Made by a program: the position numbers and the translations under genes
Part shown: in pieces, positions 22,892 through 30,131 of the stretch
Numbering within the stretch: position 1 is the first letter of the stretch
Layout: each line of letters begins with the position of its first letter
Notes under the pieces: model-generated
Told to the model about the DNA's origin: nothing
What the model saw: the letters and a program-made list of their open reading frames with translations, nothing else
The model's database searches: none
Source: Oxalobacteraceae bacterium
GTDB taxonomy: Bacteria > Pseudomonadota > Gammaproteobacteria > Burkholderiales > Burkholderiaceae_D
Direction of reading: 5' to 3'
DNA length: 32,697 nt
Assembly (NCBI GenBank): GCA_947446335.1
Contig: CANFGA010000003.1
Location: 1-32,697 of the forward strand

Positions 22892-24811
22892 ATGGCTGGT
22901 ACCGAAAAGCAAACCCTGGGTTTTCAAGCTGAAGTAAAGCAATTGCTGCAACTGATGATCCACTCGCTGTATTCCAACAAGGAAATTTTCTTGCGCGAGC
23001 TGATCTCGAATGCGTCCGACGCCGCCGACAAGCTGCGCTTCGAGGCGATCAACAACGATGCCTTGTATGGCAACGATCATGAATTGAAGATCAAGGTCAG
23101 CTTCGACAAGCAAGCGCGCACCATCACCATTTCCGACAACGGCATCGGCATGAGCCGCGACGAGTCGATCTCGCATCTGGGTACGATCGCCAAGTCGGGC
23201 ACCAAGGAATTCTTTGGCAAGCTCTCCGGCGACCAGCAGCAAGATGCCGCCTTGATCGGCCAGTTCGGCGTGGGCTTCTATTCCGGCTTCATCGTGGCCG
23301 ACAAGATCACCGTCGAGACCCGCCGCGCTGGCGCTGAGCCTTCCGAGGGCGTGCGCTGGGAATCGGCCGGCGAGGGCGATTACAGCATCGAGCAAATCGA
23401 CAAGATCGGGCGCGGCACCGACATCGTGCTGCACTTGCGCGCCGATGAAGACGAGCTGCTCTCGAGCTGGAAGATCAAGTCGATCGTGCGCAAGTACTCC
23501 GACCATATCTCGCTGCCGATCGTGATGCAAAAGGAAGAGTGGGACGAAGAGAAGAAGGAAACCGTTGTTCAAGAAGAGTTCGAGACCATCAACCAGGCCA
23601 GCGCCTTGTGGGCTCGCAGCAAGAACGACATCACGCCCGAACAGTACGAAGAATTCTACAAGCACGTCTCGCACGACTTCGGCGCGCCATTGACCCACAC
23701 CCACAACCGGGTCGAGGGCCGCAGCGAATACACGCAACTGCTGTACATTCCGGCCAAGGCCCCGTTCGACCTGTGGGACCGCAATAAGCGCGGCGGTATC
23801 AAGCTGTACGTCAAGCGCGTCTTCATCATGGACGATGCCGAGCAACTGATGCCGGCTTACCTGCGCTTCGTGAAAGGCGTGATCGATTCGAATGACCTGC
23901 CGCTGAACGTCTCGCGTGAAATCTTGCAAGAGTCGCGCGACGTGAAGGTGATCCGCGAGGGCTCGACCAAGCGCGTGCTGGGGATGCTGGAAGAATTGGC
24001 CAACGCCGACGAGCAAGAAAAGAAAGACAAGTACGCGACCTTCTGGAGCGAATTTGGCCAGGTGCTCAAGGAAGGCATCGGCGAAGACGCGACCAACAAG
24101 GAGCGCCTCGCCAAACTGCTGCGCTTTGCCTCGACCCACAATGACAGCGATGCGCAGATCAGTTCATTTGCCGACTATGTGGCGCGGATGAAGGAAGGCC
24201 AGGACAAGATCTATTACGCGACCGGCGAGAATTACAACGCGGCCAAGAACAGCCCGCACCTTGAAATTTTCCGCAAGAAGGGCGTTGAAGTGCTGCTGCT
24301 GACCGATCGCGTCGATGAATGGATGCTGTCGTTCATCCAGGATTTCGAAGGCAAGGAGCTGGTGTCGGTAGCCAAGGGTGGCCTGGATCTGGGCACGCTG
24401 GAAGACGAAGCCGAAAAGAAGGAGCATGCAGAAACGGAAACGTCCTACGCTGATCTGGTGGGCAAGATGAAGGCAGCGTTGGACGGCAAGGCCAAGGAAG
24501 TGCGCGTCACATTCCGCCTGACCGATTCGCCCGCTTGCCTGGTGGCCGATGAAAACGAATTGTCGGGCAATCTGTTGCGGATGCTGAAAGCGGCTGGCCA
24601 GAATGCGCCTGAATCGAAGCCGATTCTGGAAATTAACCCGAATCATCCTTTGGTGACGCGCCTGAAGTACGAAGACGCCGGCGAGCAATTTTCGAACTGG
24701 TCGCACATCCTGTTCGATCAGGCGCTGCTGGCTGAAGGCGGTGCGCTGGCTGATCCGGCCGCTTTCGTCAAGCGCCTCAACGACATGCTGCTCAACACCG
24801 CAGCGAAGTAA
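22892..24811 (+). CDS. htpG: Chaperone HtpG (Hsp90)
   Basis: A 639-residue cytosolic Hsp90 chaperone, full length for the bacterial family. The N-terminal GHKL ATPase domain (about 1-230) has the helix N-K-E-I-F-L-R-E-L-I-S-N-A-S-D-A-A-D, D-N-G-I-G-M, and G-Q-F-G-V-G-F-Y-S. The middle domain contains R-G-V/R-E-I-L-Q type residues (N-V-S-R-E-I-L-Q-E-S-R), with the ATP-contacting arginine, and the C-terminal part is the dimer domain. It refolds clients with DnaK. A sigma-32 promoter precedes it and a strong terminator follows, so it is a single-gene heat-shock unit. Confidence 0.97.
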   Translation: MAGTEKQTLGFQAEVKQLLQLMIHSLYSNKEIFLRELISNASDAADKLRFEAINNDALYGNDHELKIKVSFDKQARTITISDNGIGMSRDESISHLGTIAKSGTKEFFGKLSGDQQQDAALIGQFGVGFYSGFIVADKITVETRRAGAEPSEGVRWESAGEGDYSIEQIDKIGRGTDIVLHLRADEDELLSSWKIKSIVRKYSDHISLPIVMQKEEWDEEKKETVVQEEFETINQASALWARSKNDITPEQYEEFYKHVSHDFGAPLTHTHNRVEGRSEYTQLLYIPAKAPFDLWDRNKRGGIKLYVKRVFIMDDAEQLMPAYLRFVKGVIDSNDLPLNVSREILQESRDVKVIREGSTKRVLGMLEELANADEQEKKDKYATFWSEFGQVLKEGIGEDATNKERLAKLLRFASTHNDSDAQISSFADYVARMKEGQDKIYYATGENYNAAKNSPHLEIFRKKGVEVLLLTDRVDEWMLSFIQDFEGKELVSVAKGGLDLGTLEDEAEKKEHAETETSYADLVGKMKAALDGKAKEVRVTFRLTDSPACLVADENELSGNLLRMLKAAGQNAPESKPILEINPNHPLVTRLKYEDAGEQFSNWSHILFDQALLAEGGALADPAAFVKRLNDMLLNTAAK

Positions 24812-24829
24812 CTCCGGCATTGCCTGACG

Positions 24830-24873
24830 GGGCCGGCGCATTCCTGGACACGGGAGCGCGCCGGCCCTTTTTT
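24830..24873 (+). terminator. Rho-independent terminator after htpG
   Basis: GGGCCGGCGC (24830-24839) pairs perfectly with GCGCCGGCCC (24858-24867), followed at once by six T residues (24868-24873). It lies 18 bases past the htpG stop. The 18-base loop is longer than usual. Confidence 0.88.
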
Positions 24874-24924
24874 GCATCTGGCCTTCGATGATGCAAGGCG
24901 CAGCCAACTGGCTGAAATTATTTT

Positions 24925-25206
24925 TCAAAAAAGTCTCAAGTTGGTGCCGCGCTGGTCGTAAAAGAAAAAGATAGCGTGTAATCCGGTCTTTTCAAATAAC
25001 TGCTCCAGGTCTTGCCGTGCGAGTTGCCATATCGAGAACGACCATGCAGTCATCTGCGTAGGCGAAGTCGTAGTTGCCTGACAATAAGTATTTGGTCTTT
25101 CTGTCATTTTTTCATCGCGCTGCTCGTGTATGACGGCAACCCCATCGTATCTGTCAGACAAACACTGACGCTCAAGTGCGCCATATTCCGATAAAAAATA
25201 CAGCAA
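24925..25206 (-). CDS. Doubtful small open frame upstream of flhD
   Basis: A 93-residue frame starting with TTG behind AGGGG two bases away, which is too close for a good ribosome binding site. The product (with W-S-F-S-I-W-Q-L-A-R-Q-D-L-E-Q-L-F-E near its C-terminal third) has no family I recognise. An open frame of this length can arise by chance in AT-richer DNA, so this is recorded as possible only. Confidence 0.22.
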   Translation of the reverse strand: MLYFLSEYGALERQCLSDRYDGVAVIHEQRDEKMTERPNTYCQATTTSPTQMTAWSFSIWQLARQDLEQLFEKTGLHAIFFFYDQRGTNLRLF

Positions 25207-25299
25207 GTCCCCTATTTCCTCAAAATAATATAACCCTCAGAATGGGCACCACTGGTAAAGCCGTACAGAGCCAGATTGGAATTGGACAAGGGGATGAAA

Positions 25300-25617
25300 A
25301 TGACTGCTAACGATATGATGGCCGAAATTCGGGATGCCAATTTAAGCTACTTGATGCTGGCTCAGCAGATGATTCGTTCCGATAAAGTGACTGCCATATT
25401 TCGTCTGGGTATCGCTGCCGAGATCGCCGACCTGATCGAGGGCATGAGCAACGCTCAAATCCTGAAGCTTGCGAGTGGCAACATGATGCTGGCGCGCTTC
25501 CGTTTCGATGACAGCGCCATCTTGTCGATGCTGACGAACTACAACAAGGACCGCGTGCTGGCACTGTCCCACGCCGCCATCCTGATGGCTGGTCAAGCCG
25601 TAGAAGAAATCGTTTAA
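25300..25617 (+). CDS. flhD: Flagellar transcriptional activator FlhD
   Basis: A 105-residue FlhD subunit of the FlhD4C2 master activator of class 2 flagellar genes. The sequence (L-S-Y-L-M-L-A-Q-Q-M-I-R-S-D-K, A-I-F-R-L-G-I, R-F-R) is typical. The ATG at 25300 is chosen because AAGGGG (25288-25293) is six bases upstream; the ATG at 25294 directly abuts that site and the TTG at 25276 lacks one. This start gives the usual family length. flhC follows 39 bases later. The cysteine that forms the inter-subunit disulfide in E. coli FlhD is absent here. Confidence 0.93.
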   Translation: MTANDMMAEIRDANLSYLMLAQQMIRSDKVTAIFRLGIAAEIADLIEGMSNAQILKLASGNMMLARFRFDDSAILSMLTNYNKDRVLALSHAAILMAGQAVEEIV

Positions 25618-25656
25618 ATGGTGGCAGCGCCAATTCCATCGTCCGGAGTTCATAAA

Positions 25657-26211
25657 ATGGCCAAAAAAAGTGTGGTGTCCGAGGCGCAAGAGATCCGTCT
25701 TGCGATCGAACTCATCTTGCTTGGTGCCCGTTTGCAGTTGCTGGAAACTGAAGTCGGTCTCTCGCGCGAGCGCTTGCTGAAGCTGTACAAGGAGTTGAAA
25801 GGCGTATCGCCTCCGAAAGGGATGCTGCCATTTTCGACCGATTGGTTCATCACATGGCAACCCAACATCCATTCTTCGCTGTTCATGAACATACACAAGT
25901 TCCTGATCGATCACGCCGGTGCCAGCGGCATCGAAGCGGTGATGAAGGCCTATCAATTGTACCTCGAGCAGATGCCGCCGGAACCGGGGCAGGAGCCGGT
26001 ATTGTCGCTGACGCGCGCCTGGACCCTGGTGCGATTTTTCAGCAGCAAAATGATGCAAATGACTGCCTGCGGCAAGTGCCATGGCAAGTTTGTCGTCAAT
26101 TGCCTGGATCTGCACACCGACTATGTTTGTGGTTTGTGCCACATGCCTTCGCGCGCCGGGAAAACCAAAAAATCGAAAGATGCTGATGCGGCCAGGCTGC
26201 TGGCGGCGTGA
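25657..26211 (+). CDS. flhC: Flagellar transcriptional activator FlhC
   Basis: A 184-residue FlhC subunit that contacts DNA in the FlhD4C2 complex. The zinc site is visible as C-G-K-C and C-G-L-C, separated by 16 residues (four cysteines, as in E. coli FlhC). The start at 25657 follows GGAG (25645-25648) by eight bases; an in-frame ATG directly after the flhD stop (25618) would add 13 residues and has no such site. The lysine-rich tail is typical of this lineage's small variation. It forms an operon with flhD. Confidence 0.94.
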   Translation: MAKKSVVSEAQEIRLAIELILLGARLQLLETEVGLSRERLLKLYKELKGVSPPKGMLPFSTDWFITWQPNIHSSLFMNIHKFLIDHAGASGIEAVMKAYQLYLEQMPPEPGQEPVLSLTRAWTLVRFFSSKMMQMTACGKCHGKFVVNCLDLHTDYVCGLCHMPSRAGKTKKSKDADAARLLAA

Positions 26212-26233
26212 ATTGTAGCGCAGCAAGCTGAGC

Positions 26234-26995
26234 ATGAGTCCCGCTCGCATGCTGCGTGTACCTGCGGTGAAAGCCGCGCTGATCCAGTTGCTTGCATTGC
26301 TGCCGATGGCGGCGATCGCCTGGTTGCTGGCGCGCTCTGGCATGGCGCTGTCGGTCACCATGATCGCTCTGCTGCAAGGGGCGATTGCTGCCTTGATTAC
26401 CTGCAAGGTCAATCTGGCGCCCTGGTGGCGTGCAATCGAATTGCTGTTTCCACTGGCATTGCTGGAAATGCATGCGTTGCACCTTCCGCCGGTCATTTTC
26501 CTGCTGCTGTTTGTCTTGCTGCTTGGCATGTACTGGTCGACGTTTCGCACCCAGGTCCCGTTTTATCCTTCCTCGCCATCGGTCTGGAATGCGGTGGCGC
26601 AATTGCTGCCGCAGTACCCGGTGCGCCTGATCGATATCGGCAGCGGTTTGGGCGGCCTGGTGCTGTCGCTGGCGCGCAAGCGTCCTGATTCGGCATTTTT
26701 CGGGATCGAACTGGCGCCGCTGCCCTGGTTGTTCAGTTGCCTGCGTGCGCGGTTGGCGCACAGCACGGCGCGGTTCATGCGCGGCGATTACGAGCGACTC
26801 GACTTCAGTGCTTACGATGTCGTGTTTGCTTATTTGTCGCCGGCGGCGATGGAAGCGCTGTGGTGCAAGGCGCAAAGAGAAATGCGTCCTGGAACGATGC
26901 TGATCAGTTATGAGTTTTTAATTAACGCCAGGGCGCCGGATCAAGTCATCGCTGTTGTACCTTCGGCAGCATTGCTTTACGTATGGCATTTTTAA
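26234..26995 (+). CDS. Membrane-anchored class I SAM-dependent methyltransferase
   Basis: A 253-residue protein with two parts. Residues about 12-105 contain three or four hydrophobic helices, and residues about 110-253 form a Rossmann methyltransferase domain with motif I L-I-D-I-G-S-G-L-G-G (133-142), an acidic end of strand two in F-F-G-I-E-L-A, and a D-V-V-F-A-Y-L-S strand. Target unknown. It lies 22 bases after flhC and before motA in the same direction, a position that suggests a link with motility, but methylation of a flagellar or membrane component is only inference. The ribosome binding site is weak; a second ATG lies at 26249. Confidence 0.75.
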   Translation: MSPARMLRVPAVKAALIQLLALLPMAAIAWLLARSGMALSVTMIALLQGAIAALITCKVNLAPWWRAIELLFPLALLEMHALHLPPVIFLLLFVLLLGMYWSTFRTQVPFYPSSPSVWNAVAQLLPQYPVRLIDIGSGLGGLVLSLARKRPDSAFFGIELAPLPWLFSCLRARLAHSTARFMRGDYERLDFSAYDVVFAYLSPAAMEALWCKAQREMRPGTMLISYEFLINARAPDQVIAVVPSAALLYVWHF

Positions 26996-27193
26996 TGCCC
27001 TCGGCTGGTGTATTTGCTTGCTAGGTGACCTTTCTCGCGTTATTGTGGGTTATTATTTTTCCTGACGAAAATCGTGTATTTTTTATCGATATTCGGGTGC
27101 TGAACGCCGTTTGGCAGGCGCAGATTTTGCACTGCACATTGCGGCCTGAACGCCCGGATTCCGGCCTCTTTCTTATCTTCGGAGTCAGCGCTT

Positions 27194-28054
27194 TTGTTAG
27201 TTATTATCGGATATGTGATTGTGTGCGCCTCGGTCTTCGGCGGTTTTGCGATGGCCGGCGGACACTTGGCGGTGCTGTTCCAGCCGCTCGAGGTGCTGAT
27301 GATCGCCGGCGCTGCGCTGGGCGCTTTTTTGGTCGGCAATAATGGAAAATCGATCAAGGCAACGCTGAAGGCGCTGCCATCGGTGCTGAAGGGGTCGCGT
27401 CACACCAAGGCGCTGTACATGGAGTTGATGTCGTTGCTGTTCGATGTGCTGAGCAAGGTGCGCAAGGAAGGCTTGATGTCGATCGAGGGCGACCTTGATA
27501 CGCCACATGAAAGCGCGTTGTTTGGCAAATATCCTGGCGTGCTGGCGGATCATCACATCATCGAATTCATGACCGATTATCTGCGCCTCATGGTATCGGG
27601 CAACATGGATGCTTTTCAGATTGAAAATCTGATGGATAACGAACTCGAGACCCATCATCACGAAGGTTCAGTGCCAGCTCATTGCATCGCCAAGGTGGGC
27701 GATGCGTTGCCGGCGTTCGGCATTGTCGCAGCCGTGATGGGGGTGGTGCACACGATGGAGTCGGTCGGCATTCCGCCCGCTGAGCTCGGTATTTTGATCG
27801 CCCATGCGCTGGTCGGCACTTTTCTGGGGATTTTGCTCGCTTACGGCTTCGTCAGTCCGCTGGCGAGCTTGATGGAGCAGAAGCTGGAAGAGTCGGGCAA
27901 GATGTTTCAGTGCGTCAAAGTCACGCTGCTGGCCAGCTTGAACGGCTATGCGCCGGCGCTGGCGATCGAGTTCGGTCGCAAGGTGCTGTATTCGACTGAG
28001 CGGCCGACCTTTGCCGAACTGGAAGATCACATCAAGAAATCCAAAACAAAATGA
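27194..28054 (+). CDS. motA: Flagellar stator protein MotA, TTG start
   Basis: A 286-residue inner-membrane stator protein forming the proton channel with MotB. It has four membrane segments, with the large cytoplasmic loop (about 60-165) that contacts FliG, and the conserved P-A-F-G-I-V-A-A-V-M-G-V-V-H-T-M pair of helices. The start is TTG at 27194, preceded by GGAG (27181-27184) nine bases upstream. This gives the N-terminus L/M-L-V-I-I-G-Y, which lines up with MotA of other species, and the next Met in frame would lose most of helix one. Length is typical. Confidence 0.93.
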   Translation: MLVIIGYVIVCASVFGGFAMAGGHLAVLFQPLEVLMIAGAALGAFLVGNNGKSIKATLKALPSVLKGSRHTKALYMELMSLLFDVLSKVRKEGLMSIEGDLDTPHESALFGKYPGVLADHHIIEFMTDYLRLMVSGNMDAFQIENLMDNELETHHHEGSVPAHCIAKVGDALPAFGIVAAVMGVVHTMESVGIPPAELGILIAHALVGTFLGILLAYGFVSPLASLMEQKLEESGKMFQCVKVTLLASLNGYAPALAIEFGRKVLYSTERPTFAELEDHIKKSKTK

Positions 28055-28118
28055 CCGCAATGGCACAAGAAATTCGCTCCAGGCAGGCGTTGCATGATGT
28101 TCATGGTTAGGAATTGCG

Positions 28119-29048
28119 ATGGCGGATGAGGGCCTGCGGCCAATTATAGTCAAGCGCATCAAGAAGGTCAGCGGCGGGGGCCATAGCGGTGGCGCCTGGA
28201 AGATTGCGTATGCCGACTTCGTGACCGCGATGATGGCGTTTTTCTTGCTGATGTGGTTGCTCGGTTCGACTGCGAAGGGCGATTTGAGCGGCATTTCCGA
28301 GTACTTCCAGACGCCGTTGAAGGTGGCGATGGCGGGCGGTTCCGGCAGCGGCGACAGTTCGTCGATTCTGAAGGGTGGCGGCACCGATCTGACGCGCAAG
28401 GAAGGCCAGGTCAAGAAGGGCTCGAACCCGATGTCGAATCAGCCCACCAACTTGCGGGCGGCCAGGGAAGATTTGGAGCAACAAGAAAAAATACGTTTGA
28501 AAGTATTGAAAGGAAAAATCGAAGCCACGATCGATGCCAATCCTACCTTGAGAAAATACAGGAAGCAGATGTTGCTCGACATTACCAGCGAAGGCTTGCG
28601 CATCCAGATCGTCGATGAGTTGAACCGCCCGATGTTCGCGATGGCCAAGGCAGAATTGCAGCCTTATACGCGCGAGATATTGCACGCGATCGGCATCGTG
28701 CTCAACGAGGTGCCCAACAAGATCGGTTTGTCCGGCCATACCGATGCGACGCCTTACTGGAGCGATGTCGGTTACAGCAATTGGGAATTGTCGGCCGATC
28801 GTGCCAATGCGTCGCGCCGCGAGCTCATCAGCGGCGGCATGGCGGAGGACAAGGTGGTGCGCGTGGTGGGGTTGGCTTCGGCGGCTCATCTGGATCGGCA
28901 GGATCCGTTCAACCCGATCAACCGGCGCATCAGCATCATCGTGATGAACAAACGCACCGAAGAAAATGTCTTGCGCGACGACATGGCAATCGACGTACAA
29001 GCGAGCCCGGCAGTTGATAGCGCTGCGCCGGGCAGCGCTCCAAAATAA
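28119..29048 (+). CDS. motB: Flagellar stator protein MotB
   Basis: A 309-residue stator protein. A short cytoplasmic N-terminus leads into one membrane helix with the proton-binding aspartate D33 in Y-A-D-F-V-T-A-M-M-A-F-F. The plug and linker region follow, then an OmpA-like peptidoglycan-binding domain from about 150 to 285 (L-S-G-H-T-D-A-T-P-Y, N-R-R-I-S-I-I-V). The invariant D33 indicates a proton-driven, functional stator. It lies 64 bases after motA behind AGGAA. Confidence 0.95.
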   Translation: MADEGLRPIIVKRIKKVSGGGHSGGAWKIAYADFVTAMMAFFLLMWLLGSTAKGDLSGISEYFQTPLKVAMAGGSGSGDSSSILKGGGTDLTRKEGQVKKGSNPMSNQPTNLRAAREDLEQQEKIRLKVLKGKIEATIDANPTLRKYRKQMLLDITSEGLRIQIVDELNRPMFAMAKAELQPYTREILHAIGIVLNEVPNKIGLSGHTDATPYWSDVGYSNWELSADRANASRRELISGGMAEDKVVRVVGLASAAHLDRQDPFNPINRRISIIVMNKRTEENVLRDDMAIDVQASPAVDSAAPGSAPK

Positions 29049-29099
29049 AAAGATGCAGGGCCGACAAGGCGCACCATTTCTGATGAAACGAGACTCTCG

Positions 29100-29648
29100 A
29101 TGAAACCAAAGAAGTCACTGGGCTTGCATGTGAAGCGCCTGCTGTCTGGCGTAGCCCAGCATGGCGCATCGCATTTGACCGAAGTTGAAACCGATCTGGT
29201 GCAGATCGGTTTGCTGCTGGAAGTTGCGATCGAAAAATTATCATCCAACTTCATCGCGATTCACGCCGCTGTCAGCGTGCAGCAGGACGTGATCGATGTC
29301 TTGCTGTCGGGCGCGTTGCCGTCGCAGCAGCAACTCGCCCTGCTCGCCAGCACGGAGCATGAAATCGACAAGAACGTTAATGCTGCCGTGACCAGCATGC
29401 AATTCCAGGACATGACCAGTCAGTTACTGGATAGAAATATCAAGCGCGTGACCGGCTTGCGTGAATTTTTGACGACGCTTGGAACCTACGGTGTCCGCAT
29501 GTCGCCCGAGAGCGAGGATCAGGAAATCATCGCAGTGCTGACCGACATGCGCATGGCGCTGGCGGTTCAGAGCGTTCAATTGCGGGGTGCGCTGCGCAAG
29601 GCGGTCAGTCAGCAGCATTTGGAAAGCGGCGACATCGAGCTGTTTTAA
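29100..29648 (+). CDS. CheZ-like chemotaxis protein
   Basis: A 182-residue, mostly helical cytoplasmic protein between motB and cheY. The segment S-M-Q-F-Q-D-M-T-S-Q-L-L (99-110) matches the CheZ active segment, in which D and Q four residues apart drive CheY dephosphorylation; here they are D104 and Q108. The same Q-F-Q-D pattern also occurs in some chemoreceptor tails, so phosphatase activity is not certain. The length is below that of classic CheZ (about 210), and the C-terminal CheY-binding peptide is not evident, though the end (E-S-G-D-I-E-L-F) is acidic and aromatic. No clear ribosome binding site precedes the ATG. Confidence 0.6.
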   Translation: MKPKKSLGLHVKRLLSGVAQHGASHLTEVETDLVQIGLLLEVAIEKLSSNFIAIHAAVSVQQDVIDVLLSGALPSQQQLALLASTEHEIDKNVNAAVTSMQFQDMTSQLLDRNIKRVTGLREFLTTLGTYGVRMSPESEDQEIIAVLTDMRMALAVQSVQLRGALRKAVSQQHLESGDIELF

Positions 29649-29669
29649 TGTCATTGGTCTGTAGGATAA

Positions 29670-29686
29670 TCGGGGCATGGCCCCGA
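29670..29686 (+). other. Hairpin before cheY
   Basis: TCGGGGC (29670-29676) and GCCCCGA (29680-29686) form a perfect seven-base-pair stem with a three-base loop, between the CheZ-like gene and cheY. No T-run follows, so partial attenuation or message processing is possible. Confidence 0.45.
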
Positions 29687-29708
29687 AATTGAGAATGGTG
29701 GAAGAAAG

Positions 29709-30074
29709 ATGGCTAAAACAATACTTTCCGTCGATGATTCAAGCTCGCTGCGCCAGATGGTGGCGTTCAGTTTGAAGGCAGCGGGATATCTGGTGGTGGA
29801 CGCAGTCGATGGCCAGGATGGGCTGGACAAGGCACAACTGCAAACGGTGGATCTGGTCTTGACCGATCAAAACATGCCGCGCATGGATGGATTGCAGCTG
29901 ATCAAGGCGCTACGTCAGTTGCCTTCTTACCAAAAAGTGCCGATCCTGATGCTGACGACCGAGTCGTCCGACGAGATGAAGTCGCAGGGGCGCGCCGCCG
30001 GTGCCAATGGCTGGCTGGTCAAGCCCTTCGATCCGGAGCGCTTGATCGAGGTAGTCAAGAAGGTGATCGGCTGA
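29709..30074 (+). CDS. cheY: Chemotaxis response regulator CheY
   Basis: A 121-residue single receiver domain. The acidic pocket D9/D10, phospho-acceptor D53, conserved T83 and K105 (V-K-P-F) are all in place. CheA would phosphorylate it, and phospho-CheY binds the flagellar switch FliM or acts in adaptation. It has no output domain. The gene precedes cheA by 57 bases. In this lineage a second cheY is usual elsewhere, so which copy contacts the motor cannot be decided here. Confidence 0.93.
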   Translation: MAKTILSVDDSSSLRQMVAFSLKAAGYLVVDAVDGQDGLDKAQLQTVDLVLTDQNMPRMDGLQLIKALRQLPSYQKVPILMLTTESSDEMKSQGRAAGANGWLVKPFDPERLIEVVKKVIG

Positions 30075-30131
30075 GCGTGAGAGCCGTAATGGGATCGCAA
30101 TGATGCTAATCGAAATGGACGGAGTCTCAAC

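Larger units (their letters stand above)
24812..25299. other. Intergenic region between htpG and flhD
   Basis: This stretch has lower GC than its neighbours. It holds the htpG terminator, then about 425 bases that probably carry the flhDC control region. TATAAC at 25229-25234 is a -10-like sequence about 66 bases before flhD, but no good -35 accompanies it. A weak leftward open frame (24925-25206) crosses the middle. Confidence 0.6.

Noticed and set aside
22763..24139. A 458-residue leftward open frame opposite htpG
   Set aside because: htpG is certain on the other strand; the reverse frame has no family features.
26996..27193. Sigma-28 flagellar promoter before motA
   Set aside because: I looked for TAAA with a downstream GCCGATAA and found no convincing match on the plus strand.
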